Assembly (NCBI RefSeq): GCF_019740315.1
Contig: NZ_JAHXZR010000009.1
Location: forward strand, 163,325 to 227,324
Length of the DNA stretch: 64,000 nucleotides
Origin: Oceanobacter mangrovi
Lineage (GTDB): Bacteria > Pseudomonadota > Gammaproteobacteria > Pseudomonadales > Oceanobacteraceae
Reading direction: 5' to 3'
The position numbers were made by a program, and so were the translations under genes. Below the pieces are notes generated by a model, which saw only the letters and a list, made by a program, of their open reading frames with translations, made no database searches and was not told the origin of the DNA. The stretch's first letter is position 1. Each line of letters begins with the position of its first letter. This document shows positions 54,946-64,000 of this stretch, one piece after another.

Positions 54946-56081
54946 TTCACTCAATTGGTGTCGTAATAGCCTTTTTTGGGGTTTTGTATTCTATCCTCGC
55001 CGTTATTTTTGGTACGGGTTTTTATAGAATCTCTTTTTCAATATTTACTTTTTCGGAGTTGTATATTGTTTTCTCTATGCTGATCGTGTTTTTTAAGTTT
55101 AAAGATATTTATATTGGGTTCGTTTATTTGAAATCGATTGTTTTTTTGCTTTTTTTATCTTTGATTTATTTTGTTTATTCGATTTTTTTTTCTCACCCCA
55201 TCTATTTTGCTGTTCGGCAGTTTATATTTGTTATCTATGTATTTATGCTTCCTGTGTTTTGTTATGCGATTTCTAAAGCGCTAAGTGCATGGGGGACAGA
55301 AGGATTTAAACGGTGGGTTTGGGTTTCTTTATTGGCTAGCGCTTTCTCATTATTCTTAGTTCAAGGTAATAGAGATGGAGTCGTGCTAATAGCAGTTCTT
55401 GTATCTGCTTGCTATTATTATTCTGGCGGTGTTGGTGTTTTTCCTCTCTTCTCTGTACTAGTAGCGGGAGCGATTAGTGGGCACGCGGGTCATTTAGTCG
55501 CATCTCTTGCATTTGTCGGATCGTTTTATCTTTTTAAAAAACCATCTCTTTTTGTCATTGTTACTCCCTTTTTATTAGCTGGAGCGGTTTTGGTTATACC
55601 TACTCTCTTGGGGAGTGATGCGTTGACTGATGCTAATGCATCTTGGCGTTATAATTATTGGTCTGATGTGTTTGAATTGGTTTTTTCTAATGGATATGGT
55701 TTTTTTGGGGAAGGTTTTGGTATTGAATATATTAATCCAGATTTAACCCATTACTGGGATATTATTGGGCAGATTTCAAATCAAAAATATGATGATGTTT
55801 ACAGATCTTATACTACACCAACCCATAATTCTTTTTTGAATGTTTTTTATCATATTGGTGGTGTTGGGGTTTTTTTGATGTTCTATTTGCTTTTTAAGCC
55901 TCTCTGGATTGCATTTCGTCGCCTTGATGGTGTTTCGGTTGGTGTGTTTTTTGTTATATTTCTACATATGATGTCTCATAATGCAATTGAATTACCCTAT
56001 ATGGCAATTCCATTGTTTTTGTGTTGGTCCCTTTTGATTTTGGCAACAAGGAAATCAGATGAGAATTTTAGTTGTTCATAA
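54942..56081 (+). CDS. wzy: Polysaccharide polymerase (Wzy-like)
   Basis: A 379-residue protein with about 10-11 membrane helices and a large periplasmic loop (about 225-300) containing YWSDVFELVFSNGYGFFGEGFG and TTPTHNSFLNVFYHIGGVGV, the PTHN-x-x-LN type motif of Wzy/ligase proteins. It should polymerise repeat units. It lies between the flippase and a GT4 enzyme, overlapping both. Confidence 0.8.
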   Translation: MIHSIGVVIAFFGVLYSILAVIFGTGFYRISFSIFTFSELYIVFSMLIVFFKFKDIYIGFVYLKSIVFLLFLSLIYFVYSIFFSHPIYFAVRQFIFVIYVFMLPVFCYAISKALSAWGTEGFKRWVWVSLLASAFSLFLVQGNRDGVVLIAVLVSACYYYSGGVGVFPLFSVLVAGAISGHAGHLVASLAFVGSFYLFKKPSLFVIVTPFLLAGAVLVIPTLLGSDALTDANASWRYNYWSDVFELVFSNGYGFFGEGFGIEYINPDLTHYWDIIGQISNQKYDDVYRSYTTPTHNSFLNVFYHIGGVGVFLMFYLLFKPLWIAFRRLDGVSVGVFFVIFLHMMSHNAIELPYMAIPLFLCWSLLILATRKSDENFSCS

Positions 56082-57231
56082 TAAATATAAAATTAGAGGC
56101 GGGGAGGATTCTGTTTTTGAAAATGAAGTTGAATTGCTTCGATCTGCTGGGCACGATGTTGAAACTTATGTTGTCGATAATGAGAGAGTAAAGGGTCTTT
56201 TTTCTAGGATATTGACTGCTTTTTCATGTGTTTTCTCACCATCTGAATTCTTTCGTATCAGAAGAGTGATTAAATTTTTTCAGCCCGATGTCGTACATGT
56301 GCATAACTATTTCCCTTTGATATCACCTGCGGTTTTTTATGCCTGTAGTTCTTTCTCTGTACCAGTTGTTCATACGTTGCATAATTTTAGAGCAATTTGT
56401 CCCACGGCATTGCTTTCACTTGATGGAATGGTAAATGAGTCGAGTATTTATGATGGTCCTTGGTGGGCAGTTAAACGTAGGGTATATCAGGGCTCAGCTA
56501 TTGGCACTTTTTTTCTCGCTTTGATGATTTCCTTTCATAGAACTCTGGGAACTTGGGAGAAGAGAGTAGATGTATTCATTGCGCTTACAGAATTTAATAA
56601 AATAAAATACGTTCAGGCTGGATGGCCAGAAGAAAAGATTTATATAAAACCGAACTTTTCTATTGGTCCGGGGGGCGACTTCCCAGAAAGGCAATCCTAT
56701 GCTTTGTATGTTGGAAGATTGAGTGAAGAGAAAGGAATTCCATTTATTGTTAGTGCATTTAGAGAGAATCCCAGACTAAACTTGAAGATAATCGGGTGTG
56801 GACCTTTGGAAATGTTAGTTTCTGGTAAAGAAAAAAACATCGAATATTTGGGAGAACGGTCAAGAGATGAGGTTACTGATTATATGAAATCCGCGTCATG
56901 TTTGGTGATGGCGTCTACTTGGTATGAGGGTTTTCCTATGGTAATCGTTGAAGCTCTTTCTTGTGGATTACCTGTTGTGGTGCCCCAACGAGGAAATATG
57001 TCGGGGGTAATTAAGAATGGAGTTACTGGATTACATTATAAGCCAGAAGATAGGGATAGTTTTATTTCGGAAGTATCTGAGGTTTTAAGTAATATTGAGC
57101 TTAGAGATGAGCTTTCTAAATCCGCCTTGGAAGAGTACAGGTGCCAATATACTACTAGTCAAAACTTAGAAAGTTTAGAGAGTATTTATAAAGTTGCTAT
57201 TACTAGGTCGAGAGAGCATTATGAAAGTTGA
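56059..57231 (+). CDS. Glycosyltransferase family 4
   Basis: A 390-residue GT-B-fold enzyme. The N-terminal domain starts MRILVVHNKYKIRGGEDSVFENEVELL, with HVHNYFPLISPA and VHTLHNFRAICPTA (as in RfaB/WcaI-like members); the C-terminal donor domain has YVGRLSEEKGIPFIVSAF and the EX7E motif region STWYEGFPMVIVEALSCGLPVV. ATG at 56059 follows AAGGAAATCAG. It overlaps the next gene by 11 bases. Confidence 0.9.
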   Translation: MRILVVHNKYKIRGGEDSVFENEVELLRSAGHDVETYVVDNERVKGLFSRILTAFSCVFSPSEFFRIRRVIKFFQPDVVHVHNYFPLISPAVFYACSSFSVPVVHTLHNFRAICPTALLSLDGMVNESSIYDGPWWAVKRRVYQGSAIGTFFLALMISFHRTLGTWEKRVDVFIALTEFNKIKYVQAGWPEEKIYIKPNFSIGPGGDFPERQSYALYVGRLSEEKGIPFIVSAFRENPRLNLKIIGCGPLEMLVSGKEKNIEYLGERSRDEVTDYMKSASCLVMASTWYEGFPMVIVEALSCGLPVVVPQRGNMSGVIKNGVTGLHYKPEDRDSFISEVSEVLSNIELRDELSKSALEEYRCQYTTSQNLESLESIYKVAITRSREHYES

Positions 57232-57973
57232 TGTTTTAAAAATGAGGACCGATGTAACTTCTGTTGAAGCTGTATTGGAGGGGATTGGAATCGGGAAAAA
57301 AAAGAAACCAGGCTACATTTGTGTTTCAAATGTTCATATGTGTATGGAGGTGTTCGATAGCTCCGAGTTTGAATCGATTGTCAATAATGCAGACTTAGTG
57401 ATTCCAGATGGACGTCCTATCTATTGGGCTCAGAAAATTTTAGGCGAAAAGTCTGCAAAGCAGGTTCGCGGACAGGATATAATGTCGGCTATTTGTAAGT
57501 TGTCTGGTGAAAAAAAAATGAAGATTGGCTTTTATGGGGGAAGCTCACAGGAACTACTAGACGTAGTAACCTCCAGATTAGCATCCGAGTATCCTGATTT
57601 AATGCTCGTATATGCCTATTCTCCTCCTTTTCGCCCATTGACAGCGGATGAGGATGCAAGAGTATGTGCTGATATCAATGCTGCAGATGTAGATGTCTTA
57701 TTTGTTGGTATAGGATGTCCAAAACAAGAGCGCTGGATGGCTGGTCACAAGAGCAGGCTTAACTGTGTTATGTTGGGAGTAGGTGCTGCGTATGACTTCA
57801 TAGCTGGTTCTAAAAAGCATGCTCCTAGGTGGATGCAAGAGATAGGCTTGGAATGGCTATTCAGGCTTCTTTCTGAACCGAAACGTTTGTGGAAGCGCTA
57901 TTTAAAGCAGAATCCACGGTTTTTGTATCACTTCTTCCGGCAAGTTGTGCTGGGAGTGAAGTTTAATGATTGA
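57221..57973 (+). CDS. WecG/TagA/CpsF-family glycosyltransferase (GT26)
   Basis: A 250-residue enzyme with the GT26 pattern: [31 protein letters not shown]-like [42 protein letters not shown], and [42 protein letters not shown] in pieces. Members transfer the second sugar to a lipid-linked primer or GlcA in colanic-acid-type pathways. ATG at 57221 overlaps the GT4 stop. It is the last AT-rich gene before gmd. Confidence 0.92.
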   Translation: MKVDVLKMRTDVTSVEAVLEGIGIGKKKKPGYICVSNVHMCMEVFDSSEFESIVNNADLVIPDGRPIYWAQKILGEKSAKQVRGQDIMSAICKLSGEKKMKIGFYGGSSQELLDVVTSRLASEYPDLMLVYAYSPPFRPLTADEDARVCADINAADVDVLFVGIGCPKQERWMAGHKSRLNCVMLGVGAAYDFIAGSKKHAPRWMQEIGLEWLFRLLSEPKRLWKRYLKQNPRFLYHFFRQVVLGVKFND

Positions 57974-57990
57974 CTAGGGAAATAGAGAAT

Positions 57991-59118
57991 ATGTCGAAGA
58001 AAGTTGCATTGATTACCGGTGTTACCGGCCAGGACGGCTCATACCTGGCAGAGTTTCTGCTGGACAAGGGTTATGAAGTACATGGTATCAAGCGTCGTGC
58101 ATCTCTGTTCAACACGGAACGTGTCGATCACATTTATCAGGATCGCCATGAAGAAAATGTTAACTTCTTTATGCATTACGGCGATCTGACTGATACCTCG
58201 AACCTGACCCGTATCCTACGTGAAGTGCAGCCTGATGAAGTCTACAATCTGGGAGCGCAGTCTCATGTTGCGGTTTCGTTTGAGGCTCCGGAGTATACTG
58301 CTGACGTGGACGCGATAGGCACCTTGCGTTTGCTGGAAGCCATTCGCTTCCTGGGGCTGGAAAAGAAAACCCGTTTCTATCAGGCCTCCACGTCAGAGCT
58401 GTTTGGTCTGGTACAGGAAATTCCACAGAAAGAAACCACTCCTTTCTATCCTCGTTCACCATACGCAGTAGCGAAAATGTACGCCTACTGGATTACCGTT
58501 AACTACCGTGAATCCTATGGTATGTATGCCTGTAATGGCATTCTTTTCAACCATGAATCTCCACGTCGTGGCGAAACCTTTGTTACCCGCAAAATTACGC
58601 GGGCATTGGCGAATATCTCTCAAGGGTTGGAGAAGTGCCTGTATCTTGGGAATATGGACTCGCTGCGTGACTGGGGCCATGCCAAGGATTACGTCCGTAT
58701 GCAGTGGATGATGCTGCAGCAAGACAAGCCGGAAGACTTTGTTATTGCAACCGGTAAGCAAATCTCAGTACGTGAATTCGTTTCCCTGTCTGCCAAGGAG
58801 TTGGGAATCACGTTGCAGTTTGAAGGCGAAGGCGTGGATGAGAAAGCTTCTGTGGTTGCTATCTCTGATGAGTCGGCCTGTCCTGGAGTCAAGATCGGTG
58901 ATGTGATTGTCAAGGTTGATCCTAAATACTTCCGTCCTGCCGAGGTTGAAACCCTGTTGGGTGATCCAGCTAACGCGAAGGAGAAACTGGGCTGGGTTCC
59001 AGAAATTACGGTTGAAGAAATGTGTGCCGAGATGGTTCAGAATGATCTGCAAAAGGCCAAGCAGCATGCCTTGCTGAAACAGCATGGTTACAACGTCAAC
59101 GTCTCTTTGGAAGGTTAA
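57991..59118 (+). CDS. gmd: GDP-mannose 4,6-dehydratase
   Basis: Converts GDP-mannose to GDP-4-keto-6-deoxymannose, the first step to GDP-fucose. The 375-residue SDR enzyme has the NAD(P) loop [33 protein letters not shown] and the catalytic [13 protein letters not shown] at 57991 follows GGGAAATAGAG; a TTG 21 bases upstream is unlikely. Base composition returns to that of the chromosome here, unlike the gene before it. Confidence 0.96.
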   Translation: MSKKVALITGVTGQDGSYLAEFLLDKGYEVHGIKRRASLFNTERVDHIYQDRHEENVNFFMHYGDLTDTSNLTRILREVQPDEVYNLGAQSHVAVSFEAPEYTADVDAIGTLRLLEAIRFLGLEKKTRFYQASTSELFGLVQEIPQKETTPFYPRSPYAVAKMYAYWITVNYRESYGMYACNGILFNHESPRRGETFVTRKITRALANISQGLEKCLYLGNMDSLRDWGHAKDYVRMQWMMLQQDKPEDFVIATGKQISVREFVSLSAKELGITLQFEGEGVDEKASVVAISDESACPGVKIGDVIVKVDPKYFRPAEVETLLGDPANAKEKLGWVPEITVEEMCAEMVQNDLQKAKQHALLKQHGYNVNVSLEG

Positions 59119-59129
59119 CGAGGGCTGCT

Positions 59130-60092
59130 ATGAAACGTATTTTTGTAGCAGGACATAAAGGTATGGTCGGTTCGGCTATTGTGCGGCAGCTGGAAGCTGC
59201 CGCCGAGCCTGTGGAAATTATTACCCGAGACCGCACCGAATTAAACCTGCAGGATCAGGCTGCTGTTCAGGATTTCTTCAAAGAACAAAAAATTGACCAG
59301 GTTTATCTGGCTGCTGCCAAGGTGGGTGGTATTGTTGCTAACAATACCTATCCGGCAGAGTTTATTTACGAAAATCTGATGATTGAATGCAACATTATTC
59401 ACTCTGCCCATTTGGCGGGAGTAAATGAATTGTTGTTCCTCGGCTCTTCCTGCATTTATCCCAAGTTGGCCGACCAGCCGATGAAGGAGTCTGCTTTGTT
59501 AACTGGCACGTTGGAACCAACCAACGAGCCGTATGCAATCGCCAAAATCGCTGGTATCAAGTTGTGCGAAAGTTATAACCGCCAGTACGGTCGTAATTAT
59601 CGCAGCGTGATGCCAACCAATCTTTATGGTGAAAACGATAATTTCCACCCGCAGAACTCTCATGTTATTCCTGCCCTGATGCGTCGTTTTCATGAGGCCA
59701 AGCTGGCTGAGACGCCAGAAGTCGCTGTGTGGGGCTCTGGCAAGCCGATGCGTGAATTCCTGCATGTGGATGATATGGCTGCAGCGTCGATATTCGTTAT
59801 GAATGTGGCGCAGGATATTTACGATTCCTGTACTGAGTCCATGTTGTCACATATTAATGTTGGCACTGGAGTCGATTGCACCATTGCTGAGCTGGCGCTG
59901 ACAATGGCGGAAGTTGTGGGTTACAAGGGGGTTGTTACTTTTGATGCTTCCAAACCCGATGGCGCTCCGCGCAAGCTAATGGATGTAACTACCCTGAAAA
60001 ACCTGGGATGGAATTATTCTATTAGTCTGAAACAGGGGCTGGCTTCAACCTACGAGTGGTTTCTGGCAAATCAGGATAATTTCAGGGGGTAA
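59130..60092 (+). CDS. fcl: GDP-L-fucose synthase
   Basis: Epimerises and reduces the Gmd product to GDP-L-fucose. The 320-residue SDR protein begins [20 protein letters not shown], with [27 protein letters not shown], and the catalytic [18 protein letters not shown]. It starts 11 bases after gmd and ends one base before gmm, keeping the colanic-acid-like order gmd-fcl-gmm-manC-manB. Confidence 0.96.
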   Translation: MKRIFVAGHKGMVGSAIVRQLEAAAEPVEIITRDRTELNLQDQAAVQDFFKEQKIDQVYLAAAKVGGIVANNTYPAEFIYENLMIECNIIHSAHLAGVNELLFLGSSCIYPKLADQPMKESALLTGTLEPTNEPYAIAKIAGIKLCESYNRQYGRNYRSVMPTNLYGENDNFHPQNSHVIPALMRRFHEAKLAETPEVAVWGSGKPMREFLHVDDMAAASIFVMNVAQDIYDSCTESMLSHINVGTGVDCTIAELALTMAEVVGYKGVVTFDASKPDGAPRKLMDVTTLKNLGWNYSISLKQGLASTYEWFLANQDNFRG

Positions 60093-60093
60093 T

Positions 60094-60573
60094 ATGTCGG
60101 CATCTCCCTGGCTTGATAACGCCACTTTCAGGGGAATTGTTGATACTACACCGCTGGTTTCTATCGATCTGGTTGTGCGTAATATGCACAATCAGATATT
60201 GCTGGGGAAGCGGTTGAATCGACCGGCGGAAGGATTCTGGTTTGTTCCTGGAGGGCGCATACGGAAAAATGAATCCTTGGCTGCTGCATTTGAGCGGCTG
60301 ACCAAAAATGAACTGGGTACGGTGTTTTCTGCTTCGAGAGCCAGGTATATCGGGCTCTTTGAACATTTTTATAATGACTCGGTATTCGGTGAGCAACCAG
60401 ACACTCATTATGTGGTTAACGGGTTTGAATTAATGGTTTCCGAGCCATTGATTCTGCCAAAAGAACAGCATAACGAATACCAGTGGCTGTATGAGGATGA
60501 GCTTTTGGGCAGCGACTCTGTTCATCTTCATAGTAAATGGTATTTTCAGCAGGATAAAGGATTCAGAATATGA
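60094..60573 (+). CDS. gmm: GDP-mannose mannosyl hydrolase (Nudix)
   Basis: Splits GDP-mannose to GDP and mannose, thought to balance GDP-mannose against GDP-fucose. The 159-residue Nudix protein reads [19 protein letters not shown] then [16 protein letters not shown], the altered Nudix box ([12 protein letters not shown] in place of REUXEEXGU) typical of Gmm. ATG follows CAGGGGGT. Its stop overlaps the manC start (ATGA). Confidence 0.93.
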   Translation: MSASPWLDNATFRGIVDTTPLVSIDLVVRNMHNQILLGKRLNRPAEGFWFVPGGRIRKNESLAAAFERLTKNELGTVFSASRARYIGLFEHFYNDSVFGEQPDTHYVVNGFELMVSEPLILPKEQHNEYQWLYEDELLGSDSVHLHSKWYFQQDKGFRI

Positions 60574-62009
60574 TCCCTGTAATTATGGCCGGTGGATCCG
60601 GTACTCGTCTTTGGCCTTTGTCCCGCAAGGCTTTCCCAAAGCAGTTCCTCAAATTAAGTGGTCAGCTGACCATGCTGCAGCAAACTGCTGCCCGCCTGGA
60701 CGGAATGTCTGTGGAGGATACTGTTGTTATCTGTAATGAAGACCATCGCTTCCTGGTTGCTGAGCAGTTACGGGTAGCTGGTCAGTCTGCATCAATCATT
60801 CTTGAGCCGGTTGGCCGCAATACTGCACCCGCTATTGCTTTGGCTGCAATGCAGATTATGAAGTCGGTTGTTGAAGGTGAAACTAGCCCGGTCATGCTGA
60901 TTCTTGCGGCGGACCATGTGATTAAAAATACCAAGGAATTTCAGCAGGTTATTGAAACACTCATGCCTTCAGTTGAAGCCGGTAAGGTTGGTACGCTGGG
61001 TATTGTACCAACAGAACCCGCAACGGGTTATGGATATATCCGCTCCGGTGCTGCTGTTGGCGAAGGCTGTCAGGCCGTTGAAGAGTTTGTTGAAAAGCCG
61101 GATACGGCAACTGCGCAGCAATACCTTGAAGCTGGTAATTACCTCTGGAACAGCGGGATGTTTATGGTCCGGGCTGATCGTTATTTGGAGGCTTTGAAGT
61201 CTTTCCGGCCAGATATCTACGAAGCCTGCGAGAAGGCTGTAGCAAATACAACTGCGGATATGGACTTTGTCCGTGTGGATGCTGATGCCTTTGCTGCCTG
61301 TCCAGATGAGTCAATTGACTACGCAATAATGGAGCCACTTTCTGTTCAAGCTTCTTCAGAATCTCAGGTTGTTGTTGCGCCTCTGGATGCCGGTTGGAGC
61401 GATGTCGGAAGCTGGTCTGCCTTGTGGGAAATTGCCGACAAGTGTGAAAACGGCAATGCGACGCTCGGAGCTGGCGACACCATTCTGGAAGATACCCGTA
61501 ACAGTTTTGTCTATAGCGATAGTCGTCTGGTAACAACATTGGGCCTTGATGATGTCATCGTGGTTGATACTCCCGATGCCTTACTGGTTGCTTTAAAAGA
61601 CAAGGTTCAGGACGTCAAGAATATTGTTAACCGTATCAAGGCTGATGGTCGCACCGAGCACGAAAACCATCGTGAGGTTTATCGTCCATGGGGTAAATAC
61701 GATTCTATTGATAATGGCGGTCGTTATCAGGTGAAGCGCATTACCGTCAAACCTGGTGCCAAGCTTTCAGTTCAGATGCATCATCACCGCGCTGAGCACT
61801 GGATTGTTGTGTCTGGAACAGCTCGGGTTACCAATGGGGAAGAGACTTACCTGGTTACCGAGAATGAATCTACCTATATCCCTATTGGTCAGGTACATGC
61901 TCTGGAGAACCCAGGTGTGATTGAACTTGAAATGATTGAGGTTCAGTCGGGCTCATATCTTGGTGAAGACGATATTGTTCGATTTAAAGATTTATATGGC
62001 AGGGCATAA
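60570..62009 (+). CDS. manC: Mannose-1-phosphate guanylyltransferase / mannose-6-phosphate isomerase
   Basis: Makes GDP-mannose from mannose-1-phosphate and GTP. The 479-residue protein starts [23 protein letters not shown] (pyrophosphorylase signature), with [26 protein letters not shown] and WNSGMFM; the C-terminal cupin isomerase domain has [17 protein letters not shown] and the [19 protein letters not shown] pattern. A strong hairpin follows its stop. Confidence 0.95.
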   Translation: MIPVIMAGGSGTRLWPLSRKAFPKQFLKLSGQLTMLQQTAARLDGMSVEDTVVICNEDHRFLVAEQLRVAGQSASIILEPVGRNTAPAIALAAMQIMKSVVEGETSPVMLILAADHVIKNTKEFQQVIETLMPSVEAGKVGTLGIVPTEPATGYGYIRSGAAVGEGCQAVEEFVEKPDTATAQQYLEAGNYLWNSGMFMVRADRYLEALKSFRPDIYEACEKAVANTTADMDFVRVDADAFAACPDESIDYAIMEPLSVQASSESQVVVAPLDAGWSDVGSWSALWEIADKCENGNATLGAGDTILEDTRNSFVYSDSRLVTTLGLDDVIVVDTPDALLVALKDKVQDVKNIVNRIKADGRTEHENHREVYRPWGKYDSIDNGGRYQVKRITVKPGAKLSVQMHHHRAEHWIVVSGTARVTNGEETYLVTENESTYIPIGQVHALENPGVIELEMIEVQSGSYLGEDDIVRFKDLYGRA

Positions 62010-62025
62010 TCTCGATTATTCATAT

Positions 62026-62059
62026 CTCCTACTACCCGTTGAATAACGGGTAGTAGGAG
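62026..62059. other. 15-bp perfect hairpin between manC and manB
   Basis: CTCCTACTACCCGTT (62026-62040) pairs perfectly with 62045-62059 across a 4-base GAAT loop. It is not followed by a T run on the plus strand, so it is not a standard terminator. It lies 16 bases after the manC stop and about 130 bases before manB. Confidence 0.7.
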
Positions 62060-62187
62060 TTGGCTAACGGGGCAAGCCAGAGGTGGGTTCCACCTGGCAT
62101 CTTGCTGATCAGGTCGTTTGGTTTCCGGCCTGTTGCTAATAAATTTCGCAGCCAGTGATGTCTGGCTCGCATCAGAGAGGATAGATA

Positions 62188-63612
62188 ATGGCTACCAGTA
62201 GTGAAATTCTGGCATCCAGTGGTATCAAATTTGGCACCAGTGGTGCTCGTGGACTGGTAGAGCAGTTTACGCCCGCATCCTGTACCGCCTTTACACTGGC
62301 GTTTGTTGCTGTGATGAAGGACTCTTTCGAATTCAACCGGGTGGCAATTGCGATTGACCGCCGTCCAAGTAGTCCGGCTATGGCGAGTGCCTGTGCTGCG
62401 GCGTTGCATTCAGCTGGTCTGGAGGTCGACTATTACGGCGTGATTCCTACTCCCGCCTTGGCTCTGAAAGCCATGCAGGATGGAGTTCCATCGATCATGA
62501 TCACAGGTAGTCACATTCCTTTCGATCGCAATGGCATCAAGTTTTATCGTCCAGATGGCGAAATTGAAAAGGCTGATGAGCTCGCAATTCTGGCGTCTGA
62601 TGTCGAAGTACCTGTTGTTGGGCCGGTTGCTCTTGAAGAGTCAGCCGCGGCTCGTGACTTGTATATTCAGCGTGCAACCAGCCTGTTTCCGGACGATTTG
62701 TTGTCTGGCAAGAAAGTAGGGGTGTACGAACACTCTGCAGCCGGACGCGAAATCAATCTGGAAATATTAACAGCACTGGGTGCTGAAGTTGTTTCCTTGG
62801 GTAGGACTGAAACCTTTGTGCCTATCGACACCGAAGCGGTTTCTCCAGAAGATCAGCAACTTGCCAAAACCTGGGCAGCGGAATTCGGTTTTGACGCCAT
62901 TATCTCTACCGACGGTGATGGCGATCGTCCGCTGATTGCTGATGAAAAAGGCAATTGGTTACGTGGTGATGTGCTTGGTCTTTTGTGCGCCAAGGCTCTG
63001 GGCATACAGGCTTTGGCTGTGCCAGTGAGCTGTAATACAGCGATCGAAAAGAGTGGGGCCTTTACCGAGGTAATGCGCACTCGTATTGGTTCTCCTTACG
63101 TGATTGAAGGGATGCAGCAATTACAGGGGCGTTTTGGCGCTGTTGCCGGGTTTGAAGCTAACGGTGGTTTCCTGCTGCAATCGGATATATCACTGAATGG
63201 AAGCCTTCTGAAAGCTTTGCCAACCAGGGATGCGGTTTTACCTGCTCTGGCTGTTCTTGCTGAAGCTGTAAAGAATAATATTGGTTTGTCCGATCTGGTT
63301 GCGGGATTACCCCAGCGTTTTACTGCCAGTGATCGCTTGCAAGAGTTCCCAACTGATCGTAGCCAGGCTTTGCTTGCTGGTTGGAAAAACGACCTGGCAG
63401 CGGTTGCGACAGCACTGAAACTGGAATCAGCGATTGCGGTAACTAATCAAACAGATGGGCTGCGGCTGACGTTGGAAAACGGCGATGTAGTGCATTTGCG
63501 CCCTTCTGGTAATGCGCCAGAGTTTCGCTGTTACGCTGAATCCGTAACTGCGGAAAAAGCGATTAGCCTGGTTCAAAATAGTTTGAGGCACTTGGCTGAT
63601 TATCGAGTTTAG
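62188..63612 (+). CDS. manB: Phosphomannomutase-type phosphohexomutase
   Basis: Should interconvert mannose-6- and mannose-1-phosphate for GDP-mannose. The 474-residue alpha-D-phosphohexomutase has KFGTSGARGLV, the phosphoserine loop ITGSHIPFDRNGIKFY, the metal loop STDGDGDRPLI, the sugar loop GFEANGGFLL and the phosphate-binding RPSGNAPEFRCY. The phosphoserine loop reads TGSHIP instead of TASHNP, and the sugar loop is not GEMSGH; this is a divergent subgroup. The function call depends on the neighbouring manC and gmd. Confidence 0.82.
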   Translation: MATSSEILASSGIKFGTSGARGLVEQFTPASCTAFTLAFVAVMKDSFEFNRVAIAIDRRPSSPAMASACAAALHSAGLEVDYYGVIPTPALALKAMQDGVPSIMITGSHIPFDRNGIKFYRPDGEIEKADELAILASDVEVPVVGPVALEESAAARDLYIQRATSLFPDDLLSGKKVGVYEHSAAGREINLEILTALGAEVVSLGRTETFVPIDTEAVSPEDQQLAKTWAAEFGFDAIISTDGDGDRPLIADEKGNWLRGDVLGLLCAKALGIQALAVPVSCNTAIEKSGAFTEVMRTRIGSPYVIEGMQQLQGRFGAVAGFEANGGFLLQSDISLNGSLLKALPTRDAVLPALAVLAEAVKNNIGLSDLVAGLPQRFTASDRLQEFPTDRSQALLAGWKNDLAAVATALKLESAIAVTNQTDGLRLTLENGDVVHLRPSGNAPEFRCYAESVTAEKAISLVQNSLRHLADYRV

Positions 63613-63816
63613 GTGTCAGGCGGTAGTTGTACGCTGCTTTATCTCGGGGGAGTTGTTTTACTTCCCTTTTGCTGCTTTCGCTCTTCCTCTTGGTGCCAAA
63701 CGGAGCATTGCTCGCACGTCTTCGACTTGTCAGAAAGTCTTGATACACTCTGAAACATACTGAGTTGGATCATTACATAGATTGTTGCCAGCTTCACAGG
63801 TGACAGAGGAATAAGC

Positions 63817-64000
63817 ATGAAAATTGCCATAGCAGGGACTGGCTACGTGGGCCTGTCAAACGCCATGTTGTTGTCCCAGCACAATGAAGTGGTTGCGCTG
63901 GATATTGTCCCGGAAAAGGTTGAGATGCTGAATAATCGGCAGTCTCCGATTGTTGATGTTGAGATCGAGGATTTTCTCAACAACAAGACGCTCAACTTCA
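63817..64000 (+). CDS. ugd: UDP-glucose 6-dehydrogenase, N-terminal part (cut by window edge)
   Basis: Oxidises UDP-glucose to UDP-glucuronate, a precursor for acidic polysaccharides. Only the first ~61 residues are visible: [20 protein letters not shown] is the NAD-binding Rossmann motif of this family, followed by [20 protein letters not shown] and [12 protein letters not shown]-mannose dehydrogenase is a close relative, but the short IDxDxxKVxxLN spacing fits Ugd. ATG at 63817 follows GAGGAATAAGC. About 200 gene-free bases precede it, presumably holding its promoter. Confidence 0.88.
   Translation, partial: MKIAIAGTGYVGLSNAMLLSQHNEVVALDIVPEKVEMLNNRQSPIVDVEIEDFLNNKTLNF

Larger units (their letters stand above)
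50950..57973 (+). other. AT-rich surface-polysaccharide cassette
   Basis: From the cysN stop to just before gmd, base composition falls visibly (roughly mid-30s percent GC by eye against about 50 percent outside) and codons become A/T-ending. The eight genes overlap or abut each other, all rightward. No REP element occurs inside it. The boundaries coincide with gene junctions, as in O-antigen or capsule cassettes exchanged by recombination in conserved flanks. No transposase or integrase is seen. Confidence 0.8.

Overview
The window looks like chromosomal DNA of a marine gammaproteobacterium. The orders bamD / rluD-pgeF, prmA-(DUF3426)-dusB-fis-purH-purD and pilB-pilC-pilD-coaE-yacG are those of Pseudomonas and Oceanospirillales relatives, and an Oceanospirillaceae-like host is my best guess. 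No rRNA, tRNA or CRISPR array was recognised.

Layout. 1-24960 is housekeeping: NAD synthetase (cut by the left edge), BamD, RluD, PgeF, acetolactate synthase (ilvI-ilvH), Coq7, an AAA+ ATPase, a hybrid sensor kinase with a degenerate ATP-binding lobe, purD/purH, fis/dusB, a zinc-ribbon membrane protein, PrmA, a PCu(A)C copper chaperone, YacG, CoaE and the type IV pilus proteins PilD, PilC and PilB. 25047-26400 holds two tandem cysteine-free type IV pilins with a sigma-54-like promoter upstream. 26800-30605 is a cobalamin module: a B12 riboswitch, a BtuB-like TonB receptor and a secreted, probably beta-propeller, lipoprotein. 30737-39919 holds an orphan histidine kinase, a PanE-like reductase, a catalytically dead relative of REP-associated transposases, YajQ, an AmpG-like permease, and the LapG protease with its c-di-GMP receptor LapD.

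A family of palindromic REP elements is scattered between 26600 and 49371. Two hairpin types (core palindromes TCACGACATGTCGTGA and GTCCAGGCATGCCTGGAC), each preceded by a GTAG foot, form inverted pairs (BIMEs) of about 75 bp. Six BIMEs flank an intact REP-associated tyrosine transposase (RAYT) at 40334-40804. A separate array with a 97-100 bp period lies between cysQ and cysD.

From 41658 to the right edge the content is mostly surface polysaccharide and sulfate activation. It includes an O-antigen-ligase-like protein, an alanine-rich secreted repeat protein, an SLC13 anion permease, cysC, cysQ, cysD and cysN. An AT-rich cassette follows (glycosyltransferase, PAPS-dependent sulfotransferase, DUF2264-like protein, flippase, polymerase and two more glycosyltransferases). 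After it comes a normal-composition GDP-mannose/GDP-fucose block (gmd, fcl, gmm, manC, manB) and the start of ugd. cysN overlaps the first cassette gene by an ATGA junction. Together these genes suggest a sulfated, probably fucose-containing, exopolysaccharide or O-antigen made with a locally encoded PAPS supply.
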